From: Fusicatenibacter_A intestinipullorum
GTDB taxonomy: Bacteria > Bacillota > Negativicutes > Acidaminococcales > Acidaminococcaceae
DNA: 64,000 nt
Assembly (NCBI GenBank): GCA_019117495.1
Contig: DWZP01000031.1
Coordinates: 1-64,000, forward strand
Reading direction: 5' to 3'
This document shows, piece by piece, positions 1 to 8,680 of this stretch. Position 1 is the stretch's first letter. Each line of letters opens with the position of its first letter. Under the pieces are notes generated by a model. That model was given only the letters and a program-made list of their open reading frames with translations, was not told the origin of the DNA and searched no databases. Position numbers and translations under genes: made by a program.

Positions 1-1
1 T

Positions 2-610
2 TTTGGTATTTTATTACTTTGGTTTATAAAAGAGAAAAAATATTTGAAGTATTTGGTTACTATTATTTTGCTTATATGTGGTAGTTTCATAGTTATAAAT
101 AGTTTTACGTCTAATAATATTTTATCACATAAAATGGTGGCGTTAGAAAAAGGTGCTTTATACGATAACAGAAGCAGTGAAGGTATGCGTATAGCTATGG
201 CTGAAGCTGCTGTTGACATAATAAAGGAAAATCCGCTTACTGGATTATCATTTACTGGTTTTAGAGAATATACAAGAGGGACTACCGTTTATAGTCAAAA
301 TTTTAAAGAAAGACCATTTAGCGATCCTCATAATTTGATTTTATCATTAGCTGTTGAAGGTGGATTGCCTGTAGCATTAACATATATTTACTTATTATTA
401 TCGCCATTATTTATAAAAATAAAAAAAACGATGATAGATTTTTATGATGATAAATTTTGGATTTTAGGATGGGTATGTTGTTATATTTTTACTATACCTT
501 TTGAATATTCGTTGAGAGATGAATGTAGATTTATGCTAATATATATTTTTTTTGCTTTAATTATATTTTACTGCAATTATGGAAGGAATTATAATGAATA
601 TCATTTATAA
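2..610 (+). CDS. O-antigen ligase/polymerase-family membrane protein, C-terminal part
   Basis: The reading frame is open to the left edge of the window, so the gene starts upstream and only the last 202 codons are seen. The visible part has hydrophobic segments at its beginning and at about residues 125-200, separated by a loop containing FSDPHNLILSLAVEGG. That His-Asn-rich periplasmic loop is typical of the Wzy/WaaL O-antigen polymerase or ligase superfamily. It would act in the inner membrane on undecaprenyl-linked glycans. The coding sequence is very AT-rich compared with the core genes downstream, as is usual for exchanged surface-polysaccharide genes. Ligase and polymerase cannot be told apart from this fragment. 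Confidence 0.7.
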   Translation, partial: FGILLLWFIKEKKYLKYLVTIILLICGSFIVINSFTSNNILSHKMVALEKGALYDNRSSEGMRIAMAEAAVDIIKENPLTGLSFTGFREYTRGTTVYSQNFKERPFSDPHNLILSLAVEGGLPVALTYIYLLLSPLFIKIKKTMIDFYDDKFWILGWVCCYIFTIPFEYSLRDECRFMLIYIFFALIIFYCNYGRNYNEYHL

Positions 611-1271
611 GAAATATAACGTGAGGTTTTTAGATTATATTTTAACGGTTTTGGTTAGACTTATAACTGGAAGTAATAAATGTCCTAAGTTTATTGCAAA
701 ACGTTCAAGGGAAATATATGGCAGAAAGGATAATTTAAAACGATATTGGTATAAAAAATATAAAGGTATTAGTATTGGTAAATATACTTACGGTTATGAA
801 TGGATTGAAAATATAATGCTTAAATCTGTGGGAGCATTTTGTTCAATAGCACCTAATTCCATTATTGTACCTAATAATCATAAGATTGAATGGGTAACTA
901 CTTCACCTATTTTAGCGCTTAAAGAGTTTGATTTTGTAGACAGAAATATTAATATGGAATATTGTTCAATTGAAAATAGAGAAGTTATTATAGGCAATGA
1001 TGTTTGGATTGGTGCAAATTGTATAATTTTTGAGGGTGTTACTATTGGTGATGGTGCGGTAATCGGAGCAGGAAGTATAATTAGGCGTAATGTCCCCCCC
1101 TATGCGGTTGTTGTCGGTGTGGATAGGATTATTGAATACAGATTTTCAAAGGAAATTATAGATAAACTATTGAAAATACAATGGTGGAACTGGAGCGATG
1201 ATAAAATAAGAGAAAATATAAAATTTATGTATGATATAGAAAAATTTGTTAATAAATTTTATAAGGAGTAG
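594..1271 (+). CDS. Left-handed beta-helix (hexapeptide) acyltransferase
   Basis: A 225-residue protein with imperfect hexapeptide repeats, for example VIIGNDVWIGANCIIFEGV followed by TIGDGAVIGAGSIIRRNVPP. This places it in the CatB/xenobiotic acetyltransferase branch of the LbH family. It probably O- or N-acetylates a sugar during surface polysaccharide synthesis; the acceptor is unknown. An in-frame ATG at 579 exists, but the ATG at 594 is preceded by GGAAGGA at 581-587 with good spacing, so I start there. The first 17 bases overlap the end of the upstream polymerase gene, consistent with co-transcription. The gene is AT-rich like its upstream neighbour and differs from rfbA that follows. 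Confidence 0.75.
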   Translation: MNIIYKKYNVRFLDYILTVLVRLITGSNKCPKFIAKRSREIYGRKDNLKRYWYKKYKGISIGKYTYGYEWIENIMLKSVGAFCSIAPNSIIVPNNHKIEWVTTSPILALKEFDFVDRNINMEYCSIENREVIIGNDVWIGANCIIFEGVTIGDGAVIGAGSIIRRNVPPYAVVVGVDRIIEYRFSKEIIDKLLKIQWWNWSDDKIRENIKFMYDIEKFVNKFYKE

Positions 1272-1277
1272 TGAGTT

Positions 1278-2156
1278 ATGAAAGGCATAATTTTGGCAGG
1301 AGGAAGTGGTACTCGTCTATACCCGCTGACGATGGTTACAAGTAAACAATTATTACCGATTTATAATAAACCAATGATTTATTATCCGTTATCTACGCTG
1401 ATGCTTGCAGGTATTAGAGAAATTTTAATAATTTCTACCCCGCATGATTTGCCGAACTTTGAAAATTTGTTAGGTACAGGCGAAAGGTACGGTCTTAAAT
1501 TAAACTATAAAGTCCAGCCTTCGCCGGATGGTTTGGCACAAGCCTTTATTTTGGGAGAAGAATTTGTTGGCAATGATAGCTGTGCTTTGATTTTGGGAGA
1601 TAATATTTTTTACGGAGCAGGTTTAAGCAAACATTTAAAACAAGCCGCAAGTAATAAAACCGGCGCAACTGTTTTCGGGTACTATGTAGATGACCCGGAG
1701 CGCTTCGGTGTTGTTGAATTTGACGCTGCCGGTAAAGCGGTATCTATTGAAGAGAAGCCTGAGCAGCCTAAAAGCAACTACGCCGTAACAGGTTTGTATT
1801 TTTATGATAACAATGTCTGCAAATACGCTAAAACACTTAAACCATCCGCACGTGGCGAACTGGAAATTACCGACTTAAACAAAATTTATCTGCAAAACGA
1901 TAAATTAAATGTAATTACGCTGGGGCGTGGTTATGCATGGCTTGATACCGGCACGGTAGACAGCCTAAACGAAGCGGCCGAGTTTGTAAAAGCTGTAGAA
2001 ACAAGAACAGGTATACCCATTGCCGTGCTGGAAGAAATTGCCTACAACAACGGTTGGATAAGTAAAGAGCAGCTTTTAGAAAGCGCAGCTAAATACGGTA
2101 AAGCTCCTTACGGGCAGTACCTTAAAAAAGTTGCTGACGGCAAAATAAAATATTGA
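1278..2156 (+). CDS. rfbA: Glucose-1-phosphate thymidylyltransferase
   Basis: RfbA/RmlA makes dTDP-glucose from dTTP and glucose 1-phosphate, the first step of dTDP-L-rhamnose synthesis in the cytoplasm. The N-terminal nucleotide-binding motif LAGGSGTRLYPLT is at about residues 6-18, LILGDNIFYG near 105-115, and the sugar-binding VEFD and EEKP motifs follow. The length, 292 residues, is normal for the short RmlA family. It is followed closely by rfbC, rfbB and rfbD, giving the complete four-enzyme route in one operon. Confidence 0.96.
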   Translation: MKGIILAGGSGTRLYPLTMVTSKQLLPIYNKPMIYYPLSTLMLAGIREILIISTPHDLPNFENLLGTGERYGLKLNYKVQPSPDGLAQAFILGEEFVGNDSCALILGDNIFYGAGLSKHLKQAASNKTGATVFGYYVDDPERFGVVEFDAAGKAVSIEEKPEQPKSNYAVTGLYFYDNNVCKYAKTLKPSARGELEITDLNKIYLQNDKLNVITLGRGYAWLDTGTVDSLNEAAEFVKAVETRTGIPIAVLEEIAYNNGWISKEQLLESAAKYGKAPYGQYLKKVADGKIKY

Positions 2157-2175
2157 ACTTTAGAGGCAGATAATA

Positions 2176-2721
2176 ATGAAAATAACTAAAACAAAACTTG
2201 ACGGTGTAGTAGTAATAGAGCCAGACGTATTTGGCGATAACCGCGGCTTTTTTATGGAAAGCTGGAATAAAAAGAAAATGAAGGAAGCTGGACTTTTTTA
2301 TGACTTTGTGCAGGACAACCATTCTAAAAGTACGGTAAAAGGAACGCTTCGTGGTATTCACTTTCAAAAAGGTGATAAAGCTCAGGCAAAGCTTGTACGC
2401 TGCGTAAAAGGTGCTGTGCTTGATGTCGCAGTAGATTTACGCAAAAACAGCCCTACATTTAAACAATGGGTGGGTGTAGAACTTAGCGAGGAAAATAAAA
2501 AACAGCTGTTAATTCCGCGTGGTTTTGGACATGGCTTTGTAACTTTAACAGATGATGTAGAATTTTTATATAAAGCAGATAATTATTATGCACCGGAAGC
2601 TGATACCGGAGTACGCTGGAATGACCCGGATATCGGTGTAGAATGGGGCTTAGAAACCCCGATATTATCTGAAAAGGATAAAAAAAATCCGTTTTTAAAA
2701 GATTGTAAATGCTTATTTTAA
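2176..2721 (+). CDS. rfbC: dTDP-4-dehydrorhamnose 3,5-epimerase
   Basis: A 181-residue cupin-fold epimerase that converts dTDP-4-keto-6-deoxyglucose to dTDP-4-keto-rhamnose. Recognisable motifs are DNRGFFMESW at the N terminus, the catalytic His segment RGIHFQKG, the Lys/Asp part of LVRCVKGAVLDVAVDLR, and IPRGFGHGFVTL. It lies 19 bases after rfbA and just before rfbB. Confidence 0.96.
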   Translation: MKITKTKLDGVVVIEPDVFGDNRGFFMESWNKKKMKEAGLFYDFVQDNHSKSTVKGTLRGIHFQKGDKAQAKLVRCVKGAVLDVAVDLRKNSPTFKQWVGVELSEENKKQLLIPRGFGHGFVTLTDDVEFLYKADNYYAPEADTGVRWNDPDIGVEWGLETPILSEKDKKNPFLKDCKCLF

Positions 2722-2740
2722 AAGATATGGAATGATGAAT

Positions 2741-3760
2741 ATGAAAATTTTAGTTACTGGCGGTGCCGGATTTATAGGAAGCAATTTTATATATTATCAG
2801 CTTAAGCATCATCCGGAAGATGAATTTGTTTGCTTGGATAAGCTGACGTATGCAGGTAATTTAAGCAGTTTAAAAGGTGCGATGGAGCGGCCAAACTTTA
2901 AGTTTGTGCGTGGCGATATTGCTGACCGTGAATTTGTTTATAACTTGTTTGAAGCAGAAAAACCTGATGTTGTAGTAAATTTTGCGGCAGAGAGCCATGT
3001 TGACCGCAGTATTTTAGAGCCGGAACTGTTTTTAAAAACCAATGTTATCGGCACGGGCGTATTAATGGATGCCTGCCGTAAGTACGGTATAAAGCGTTAC
3101 CACCAGGTAAGCACGGATGAAGTTTACGGTGATTTGCCGTTAGACAGGCCAGATTTGTTCTTTACAGAAACAACGCCGCTGCATACATCAAGCCCGTATT
3201 CTGCATCTAAAGCCAGTGCGGATTTGTTGGTTTTGGCGTATCACAGAACATACGGTTTGCCGGTGACAATTTCTCGCTGCAGCAACAACTATGGTCCATA
3301 TCATTTCCCAGAAAAGTTAATTCCGCTTATGATTATCAATGCTTTGCACGATAAGATGTTGCCTGTTTATGGTGATGGTGCTAACGTGCGCGACTGGTTG
3401 TATGTAGAAGACCATTGCAGCGCAATTGATTTAATTATCCGCAATGAGCAAGAGGGAGAAGTTTATAATATTGGTGGGCATAATGAAAAAACTAATTTAG
3501 ATGTAGTAAAAATTATTTTAAAAGCGCTGGGCAAGAGTGAGGATTTAATAACTTTTGTGAAAGACCGCCCAGGGCATGACAGGCGTTACGCTATTGACCC
3601 GACAAAAATACATAATGAACTTGGGTGGCTGCCGCAGACAAAGTTTGAGAACGGCATAGCCAAAACTATTGACTGGTATTTAGCAAATAAAGACTGGTGG
3701 CAGGAAATCATCAGCGGTGAATACCAAAAGTATTACGAAAAGATGTATGGTGAAATATAA
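2741..3760 (+). CDS. rfbB: dTDP-glucose 4,6-dehydratase
   Basis: An NAD-dependent extended short-chain dehydrogenase that dehydrates dTDP-glucose to the 4-keto-6-deoxy intermediate. The Rossmann motif GGAGFIGSNF is at the N terminus, STDEVYGDL carries the active-site Thr/Asp/Glu, and YSASK is the catalytic Tyr-xxx-Lys. Three in-frame ATGs (2732, 2735, 2741) are available. The third is chosen because its protein begins MKILVTGG, as in the family, and GGA at 2729-2731 can serve as a ribosome site. The last base of its stop codon is the first base of the rfbD start, indicating translational coupling. Confidence 0.95.
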   Translation: MKILVTGGAGFIGSNFIYYQLKHHPEDEFVCLDKLTYAGNLSSLKGAMERPNFKFVRGDIADREFVYNLFEAEKPDVVVNFAAESHVDRSILEPELFLKTNVIGTGVLMDACRKYGIKRYHQVSTDEVYGDLPLDRPDLFFTETTPLHTSSPYSASKASADLLVLAYHRTYGLPVTISRCSNNYGPYHFPEKLIPLMIINALHDKMLPVYGDGANVRDWLYVEDHCSAIDLIIRNEQEGEVYNIGGHNEKTNLDVVKIILKALGKSEDLITFVKDRPGHDRRYAIDPTKIHNELGWLPQTKFENGIAKTIDWYLANKDWWQEIISGEYQKYYEKMYGEI

Positions 3761-4602
3761 TGAAAGTGTTGGTTACAGGTGCTAATGGGCAGCTTGGGTA
3801 CGATGTTGTAAAAGAACTGCAAAAACAAAATATTGAATGTTATGGGGCAACACGTAAAGATTTTGATATTACTGATTTTAGGTCAACATATACTTTTATT
3901 ATTAATTATATGCCTGATGCAGTAATACATTGTGCTGCGTATACTGCTGTTGATAAGGCCGAAGACGAACAGGGGTTATGTCATCTTGTAAATACCTCCG
4001 CTACTGAAAATATTGCTGAAATTTGCAAGAAAATAAATGCTAAATTGCTTTATACAAGTACGGATTATGTTTTTAATGGGATAAAAGATGGTTTTTATGA
4101 AGTTGATGATGAAACAAACCCTATTAATGTTTATGGAAAAAGTAAGTTATTAGGTGAGGAAGCAGTACAAAAAATATTAAAGAAATATTTTATTGTACGT
4201 ATTTCTTGGGTATTTGGTAAACATGGCAATAATTTTGTGAAAACTATGATGCGGTTAGGTAAAGAGCTTAAAGAAATTAATGTTGTATCTGACCAGTATG
4301 GTAGTCCAACTTATACAGCTGATTTATCATCGTTATTGGTAGAAATGATAAAAACCAAGAAATATGGGATTTATCATGCAACAAATGAAGGTGTATGTAG
4401 CTGGGCAGAATTTGCTGAAGAAATATTTAAAATTGCAAAAATGGATGTAAAGGTAAACCATATAGCTACTGCTGAATATAGAACAAGAGCAAAAAGACCT
4501 TTAAACAGCAAATTAAGCAAAAAAAGAATCAAAGAGAATTTTTATGAATTGCCAAATTGGAAAAGTAGTTTACAAACGTTTATTAAAAATTTAAATATTT
4601 AA
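3760..4602 (+). CDS. rfbD: dTDP-4-dehydrorhamnose reductase
   Basis: A 280-residue RmlD-family SDR that performs the last, NADPH-dependent reduction to dTDP-L-rhamnose. Motifs seen are the nucleotide-binding GANGQLGYDV, TSTDYVFNG, and the catalytic YGKSK. The start overlaps the rfbB stop (TAATG). Base composition changes sharply here: the gene is rich in AT-ending codons compared with rfbB. This suggests a different origin or recent exchange of this part of the operon. Confidence 0.94.
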   Translation: MKVLVTGANGQLGYDVVKELQKQNIECYGATRKDFDITDFRSTYTFIINYMPDAVIHCAAYTAVDKAEDEQGLCHLVNTSATENIAEICKKINAKLLYTSTDYVFNGIKDGFYEVDDETNPINVYGKSKLLGEEAVQKILKKYFIVRISWVFGKHGNNFVKTMMRLGKELKEINVVSDQYGSPTYTADLSSLLVEMIKTKKYGIYHATNEGVCSWAEFAEEIFKIAKMDVKVNHIATAEYRTRAKRPLNSKLSKKRIKENFYELPNWKSSLQTFIKNLNI

Positions 4603-4617
4603 TTCCGGAGCCTTACC

Positions 4618-4809
4618 ATGCCGATAAAAATAATTAAAATTATTCTTGCCGGGTTGTTTGCCGGGCATTTGTTAAAAGCGAATAGAGTGCGTTCTGTGGC
4701 GCGGTTCAGCCGGGCAGGATGGGTTATGTTTTTTACGGCGGTTAAGTTTATTTGGCTGGTGTTTAAATATGCGCGGCAGAGGGATAAGGAACTAAAGAAA
4801 AAGCTTTAA
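4618..4809 (+). CDS. Small hypothetical membrane-associated protein
   Basis: A 63-residue frame with an ATG preceded by CCGGAG at suitable spacing, 15 bases after rfbD. The product has a hydrophobic N-terminal stretch (IKIILAGLFAGHLL), a second hydrophobic stretch around residues 35-50 (VMFFTAVKFIWLVF) and a lysine-rich tail. I do not recognise a family. Position and ribosome site support it as a real gene, possibly the last gene of the rhamnose operon. Confidence 0.5.
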   Translation: MPIKIIKIILAGLFAGHLLKANRVRSVARFSRAGWVMFFTAVKFIWLVFKYARQRDKELKKKL

Positions 4810-4904
4810 TGATTAACCTTATTTTAAATTTTTTACACTGGTAAGTTATAGTTAAGCAAAAGATAGTTGAGCAATATAAAATAAAATCATCTAAGGAACA
4901 CATC

Positions 4905-5645
4905 ATGCAAATCATAATTTCGCCGGCGAAGAAGATGCGTGTCGATAATGACGATATTGGAGCGGCACGTTTGCCGGTATTTTTAACCAAAACTGAAGAA
5001 CTTTTAACTGCCCTGCGCGCGCTGGATTACAAAGGCCTGCAAAAGTTGTGGCAGTGCAACGACGCTATTGCGGAGCTTAATTACAACCGTCTGCAGCGTA
5101 TGGATTTGCGCCGCAATTTAACGCCAGCTGTTTTCAGTTATGATGGCTTGCAGTATCAGCACATTGCGCCAAATGTTTTGGATGAAGCCGCGCTTGATTA
5201 TTTGAGCGGGCATTTAAAAATACTCAGTGGGTTTTACGGAATTTTAAGTGCGTTTGACGGTGTTGTGCCTTACCGGCTTGAGATGCAGGCGCGGCTTGCC
5301 TGCGGCGGAGCAAAGAACCTGTATGCTTTTTGGGGCAGCAGCCTGTATGATGAACTTGTTAAGGACGATAACGAAGTTTTAAACCTGGCTTCCAAAGAAT
5401 ACAGCAAAGCGGTGGAGCCTTACGTTACGGATAAAATCCGTTTTGTAACCTGCGTGTTTGGCAGCCTGCAAAACGGCAAAATTAAGGTTAAGGCAACGGA
5501 GGCCAAAATGGCGCGCGGCGAGATGGTGCGCCGCTGTGCGGAAGAAAATGTGCAGCATATTGATGAAGTGAAAAAATTTACCGTTAACGGTTACAGTTTT
5601 TCAGGAGAATTATCCGGTGCAAACGAGTTTGTTTTCTTAAAATAA
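4905..5645 (+). CDS. yaaA: Peroxide-stress protein YaaA (UPF0246)
   Basis: A 246-residue protein with the family N terminus MQIIISPAKKM and the characteristic segments YDGLQYQHI, LSGFYGIL and AFWGSSLYDEL. In E. coli the homologue limits damage by free iron during hydrogen peroxide stress. It binds DNA and is cytoplasmic. AAGGA precedes the ATG. It stands alone, and its likely terminator begins at 5660 but has been split by the insertion sequence that follows. Confidence 0.92.
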   Translation: MQIIISPAKKMRVDNDDIGAARLPVFLTKTEELLTALRALDYKGLQKLWQCNDAIAELNYNRLQRMDLRRNLTPAVFSYDGLQYQHIAPNVLDEAALDYLSGHLKILSGFYGILSAFDGVVPYRLEMQARLACGGAKNLYAFWGSSLYDELVKDDNEVLNLASKEYSKAVEPYVTDKIRFVTCVFGSLQNGKIKVKATEAKMARGEMVRRCAEENVQHIDEVKKFTVNGYSFSGELSGANEFVFLK

Positions 5646-5659
5646 TAATGTTTAATCTG

Positions 5660-5672
5660 CCTGCGGCAAATG
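5660..5672 (+). terminator. Left half of the yaaA terminator, interrupted by the IS element
   Basis: CCTGCGG at 5660-5666 can pair with CTGCGGG at 7113-7119, which is followed by seven T residues (7120-7126). If the IS copy and one ATG duplicate are removed, this becomes a 7-bp stem (two G-T pairs) with loop CAAATG and a T run, a classic intrinsic terminator just after yaaA. The insertion sits exactly in that loop. Confidence 0.6.
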
Positions 5673-5703
5673 TGATATGCACCCAAAAAGTTGGACATAA
5701 TAA

Positions 5704-6504
5704 TTAGGCTGTTCTTAAGGACTTGGTCCGGTATTCTACCGGACTGAGTCCTTTTAATTTTACCTTTATCCTCCGGTTATTGTAATAATCTATATATTCG
5801 TCTAACTTCTCTCTAAAATCTTCTATTGACTCAAATTTCTCAAAATAAAATAATTCTGATTTCAGCAGCCCAAAGAAATTTTCCATTACGGCATTATCCA
5901 GACAGTTCCCTTTTCTTGACATGCTTTGGATTATGCCGTTTTCTTTTAACAGCTTTCGGTAGATTTCATGTTGATATTGCCACCCCTGGTCGCTATGCAG
6001 TAGTAAGCAATCTATTTTTCCTGTCTGTTTAATTGCCTGCTTTACCATATCTGTTACCTGTTTTAATACAGGACGCTCTGATACTTTATAGCTTATTATT
6101 TCCCCGTTATACAGGTCTATAATTGGCGATAGGTACAGCTTCTTGCCAAATAACGCAAATTCTGTTATATCCGTTGCCCATTTTTCATTTGGCTTGTCTG
6201 CTTTAAAATTTCTTTGCAGAATATTAGGCGCAGCTTTCCCACGTTCACCTTTATAAGATTTATATTTCTTTAATCTTACTTTGCAGGTTAAACCGGTTTG
6301 TTTCATCAGCCTCATTACTACCTTATGGTTTACTTTAAAGCCTTCGCTTTTAAGCGTTAATGTTACACGCCTATAGCCGTACCTGCCTTTATTATCTATG
6401 CAGATACGTTTTATTGCTTCTTTCAGCTCACTATACTTATCGCCTTGATTTATACTTTTCATAACGGCATAGTAAGTGCTTTTAGCCATGCCTGTATATT
6501 CCAA
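5704..6504 (-). CDS. IS3-family transposase OrfB (DDE catalytic part)
   Basis: This is the catalytic half of an IS150-type transposase. The DDE residues are visible in WATDITEF (Asp), LLHSDQGWQY (Asp) and AVMENFFGLLKSELF (Glu), followed by the family ending YYNNRRIKVKLKGLSPVEYR. The frame stays open upstream of the annotated TTG through ISELRAEYPLKKLLEYTG and overlaps the end of orfA in the -1 frame. The working protein is therefore probably an OrfAB fusion made by -1 frameshifting near GCAAAAGA; a canonical A6G slip site is not present. Confidence 0.93.
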   Translation of the reverse strand: MEYTGMAKSTYYAVMKSINQGDKYSELKEAIKRICIDNKGRYGYRRVTLTLKSEGFKVNHKVVMRLMKQTGLTCKVRLKKYKSYKGERGKAAPNILQRNFKADKPNEKWATDITEFALFGKKLYLSPIIDLYNGEIISYKVSERPVLKQVTDMVKQAIKQTGKIDCLLLHSDQGWQYQHEIYRKLLKENGIIQSMSRKGNCLDNAVMENFFGLLKSELFYFEKFESIEDFREKLDEYIDYYNNRRIKVKLKGLSPVEYRTKSLRTA

Positions 6505-6545
6505 TAGCTTTTTCAGAGGATATTCTGCCCTTAATTCAGAGATTA

Positions 6546-7058
6546 TTAACGTTGTCTTTTGCGTCTTTCTTCTTCTTCCTGCTGAATTAAGGCATTGTAC
6601 TTTTTTAAGAAGGCGTTCTCCATTTTAAGGAAAGCGTTTTCGGCTTCCAGCTGTTCAAGATAAGTAGGTTCAGGTTTTTGTTTACGTTTTTTAGGTTTAT
6701 ATTTCATTGAGGGCCTGCCTTTCTTTTTAGGCAGCAGCCCTGATTTGCCATAGGTAAGGTATTGTTTTTCCCATTGATGGATAGTTGAATTATTGGGGAT
6801 AGCGAAAAGAGCTGCCGTTTCCTTTAATGATAACCCATGCTGCCAGCGGTGCTCAAGGACTTTTTGTTTAAAATCCGGAGAATATGAACGGTTTTTATGA
6901 AGGAGTTGGTTAAAGCCGCCGTGGTTGTAATGGGCGAGCCAGTCACGTAAGGGACGGCTGTCTGGTATTGCCAATATTCTGCAAACATATTTTACGGCAT
7001 TACCGTCTAAAACCATTTGTATTGCTTTAATTTTAAATTCGTCTGAATATTTACTCAT
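6546..7058 (-). CDS. IS3-family transposase OrfA (helix-turn-helix part)
   Basis: A 170-residue DNA-binding partner of OrfB. It contains two helix-turn-helix units (around FKIKAIQMVLDGNAVKYVCR and LKETAALFAIPNNSTIHQW) and a C-terminal coiled coil (EQLEAENAFLKMENAFLKKY) used for multimerisation. It would bind the IS ends and, as OrfAB, carry out transposition. Start ATG at 7058 lies about 50 bases inside the right end of the element. Confidence 0.92.
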   Translation of the reverse strand: MSKYSDEFKIKAIQMVLDGNAVKYVCRILAIPDSRPLRDWLAHYNHGGFNQLLHKNRSYSPDFKQKVLEHRWQHGLSLKETAALFAIPNNSTIHQWEKQYLTYGKSGLLPKKKGRPSMKYKPKKRKQKPEPTYLEQLEAENAFLKMENAFLKKYNALIQQEEEERRKRQR

Positions 7059-7112
7059 GAAAAAACTGCACCTCCAAAAGTTTTTGTCTAACTTTTGGGG
7101 TGCAGTTCAATG

Positions 7113-7126
7113 CTGCGGGTTTTTTT
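7113..7126 (+). terminator. Right half of the yaaA terminator with T run
   Basis: CTGCGGG followed by T7, separated from its pairing arm at 5660-5666 by the IS copy. See the left half. As it stands, the stem could form only across 1.4 kb of RNA, so termination here is probably lost. Confidence 0.55.
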
Positions 7127-7470
7127 ATTTATGTGGGTTTAAAAGAAATTGCTGACGGTATAAAACAGATTTAAGATGTTATCTGCTCTTTTACTAATAG
7201 CATAGTTTACAATAATAATAGCATAGCATAAATGCACAGAAACCGGCATAAAATAAATACTTTTGCGGAAAAACAATTAAAAGTACAATATAAATAAACA
7301 AAAATACACTAAAATTCAAAATAATTATACAAAACTTCTTGGCAGAAATGTGAAGTTTTGCTATTTTATTAATAAAGTAAAGCAAAAAAGTAAACTAATT
7401 TGCTTGAAAACGGTATTTGTCTGCGGTGACGGATAAATACTGTTTTATTTTAATTTTATGAGGAGGAAAA
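7127..7470. other. AT-rich non-coding gap before the M20 peptidase
   Basis: I see no supported gene, RNA structure or clear promoter in this 344-base stretch apart from the strong ribosome site AGGAGG at 7461-7466 that belongs to the next gene. The short minus-strand frame at 7194-7385 encodes a low-complexity hydrophobic sequence with no ribosome site and is not accepted. Confidence 0.4.
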
Positions 7471-8631
7471 ATGATGGGTATTAAGGAAAATGCGTTTGCG
7501 TATATTGATGCGCACCGCAGTGAGATGCTGAAAATGTGGGAAGAACTTGTCAGCATAGACAGTGGCTCTGACTATAAACCCGGCGTAGACAAAGTTGTTG
7601 CCAAAGTAGCAGGTATTTTAACGGATATGGGCGGCAAAACCCGCATTATTGAACACGAAAATGCAGGCAATATGCTGGTAAGCGAGTTTGGCGACTGCAA
7701 AAATAAACCTTTTGTAATTTTTACAGGCCATCTGGATACCGTTTTTGACGACCCGGAAACCACCAAAAAACGCCCCTTTACCATTAAAGACGGCACTGCT
7801 TACGGCCCGGGCGCGCTGGATATGAAGGGCGGCGTTACACTTGCCATTCATGCTTTGCAGGCCTTGCAGAGCGTCGGTTTTGACAAATATGGCGTTAAGG
7901 TTATTTTGGCAGGCGACGAAGAAGTTGGGCACAAGCACAGCGATTTTGCCGGTAAGATGATGGAAGAAGCCAAAGGCGCGGCTTATGCTTTTAACTTTGA
8001 AACCGGCTTTATGGATGACAGCCTGGTGCTGGCGCGCAAAGGCGTGTACTGCTTTGCCATGGAAGCCTTCGGACGCGGCGCGCATGTAGGCAATGCTCCG
8101 GAAGAAGGGCGCAGCGCCATTAAAGAACTGGCATACAAAATTCTGGATATTGAAGCGTTAACCGACTGGAGCAAGGGGCTTAATTTAAACGTCGGTGTTA
8201 TCGAAGGCGGCACTGTGCATAACTCCGCACCGGCGTATGCCAAAATGATTGTGGATATGCGCTTTACCGACCCGGCAATGCTGGAAGCAATGAAAGCCAA
8301 ATTCCAGGAGATTAACGATAAAGTTTACGTTGACGGCGTAACCTGCAAAATGACGCCGGTATCTTTAATGCAGCCGATGGTAGAACTGGAAAGCAGCAAA
8401 GAATTGTTTGAGCTTGTTAAAAAAGTTTATGAAGAAGAAGGCTTTGGCAGCCCGAAAGCAATTACAGTTGGCGGCGGCAGCGATTCTGCCTACACAACCA
8501 TGGTTGGCGTGCCTACCGTGTGTGCTATGGGCGTTAAGGGCGGGCGCAACCATACGGTTGACGAGTTTGCCAATGTGGAATCGCTGTTTATGCGTGCCAA
8601 ATTAATGTGTGCCGTAATGCTGGCGCTGTAA
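7471..8631 (+). CDS. M20-family metallopeptidase (carboxypeptidase G2-like)
   Basis: A 386-residue cytoplasmic dizinc peptidase/amidohydrolase. Metal ligands are recognisable in FTGHLDTVF (His, Asp), ALDMKGG (bridging Asp), DEEVGH (catalytic Glu-Glu) and a late His in RNHTVDEF. A dimerisation domain sits at about residues 185-295. AGGAGG lies four bases before the ATG. The substrate is not evident; glutamate- or peptide-releasing activity is typical of the family. A second, diverged M20 gene occurs at 26757. Confidence 0.88.
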   Translation: MMGIKENAFAYIDAHRSEMLKMWEELVSIDSGSDYKPGVDKVVAKVAGILTDMGGKTRIIEHENAGNMLVSEFGDCKNKPFVIFTGHLDTVFDDPETTKKRPFTIKDGTAYGPGALDMKGGVTLAIHALQALQSVGFDKYGVKVILAGDEEVGHKHSDFAGKMMEEAKGAAYAFNFETGFMDDSLVLARKGVYCFAMEAFGRGAHVGNAPEEGRSAIKELAYKILDIEALTDWSKGLNLNVGVIEGGTVHNSAPAYAKMIVDMRFTDPAMLEAMKAKFQEINDKVYVDGVTCKMTPVSLMQPMVELESSKELFELVKKVYEEEGFGSPKAITVGGGSDSAYTTMVGVPTVCAMGVKGGRNHTVDEFANVESLFMRAKLMCAVMLAL

Positions 8632-8638
8632 TTTGCGG

Positions 8639-8667
8639 TTGACAACGGCGGCGCAAAACTTTATACT
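8639..8667 (+). promoter_or_regulatory. Sigma70-type promoter of the thi operon
   Basis: TTGACA at 8639-8644, a 17-bp spacer, and TATACT at 8662-8667. The predicted transcription start is just before the TPP aptamer. Confidence 0.85.
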
Positions 8668-8680
8668 TAATTTAACTGAA

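Larger units (their letters stand above)
5673..7109 (-). mobile_element. Complete IS3-family (IS150 group) insertion sequence
   Basis: The element is 1437 bp, close to the usual IS150 length. Both ends start TGA and contain imperfect inverted repeats: TGCACCC-x-AAAAGTT-x-GACA is found at 5678-5696 and, on the complement, at 7086-7104. The flanking bases ATG at 5670-5672 and 7110-7112 form a 3-bp target duplication. Two overlapping transposase frames lie on the minus strand. The ends, frames and duplication are all intact, so the copy looks recent and potentially active. Confidence 0.92.
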
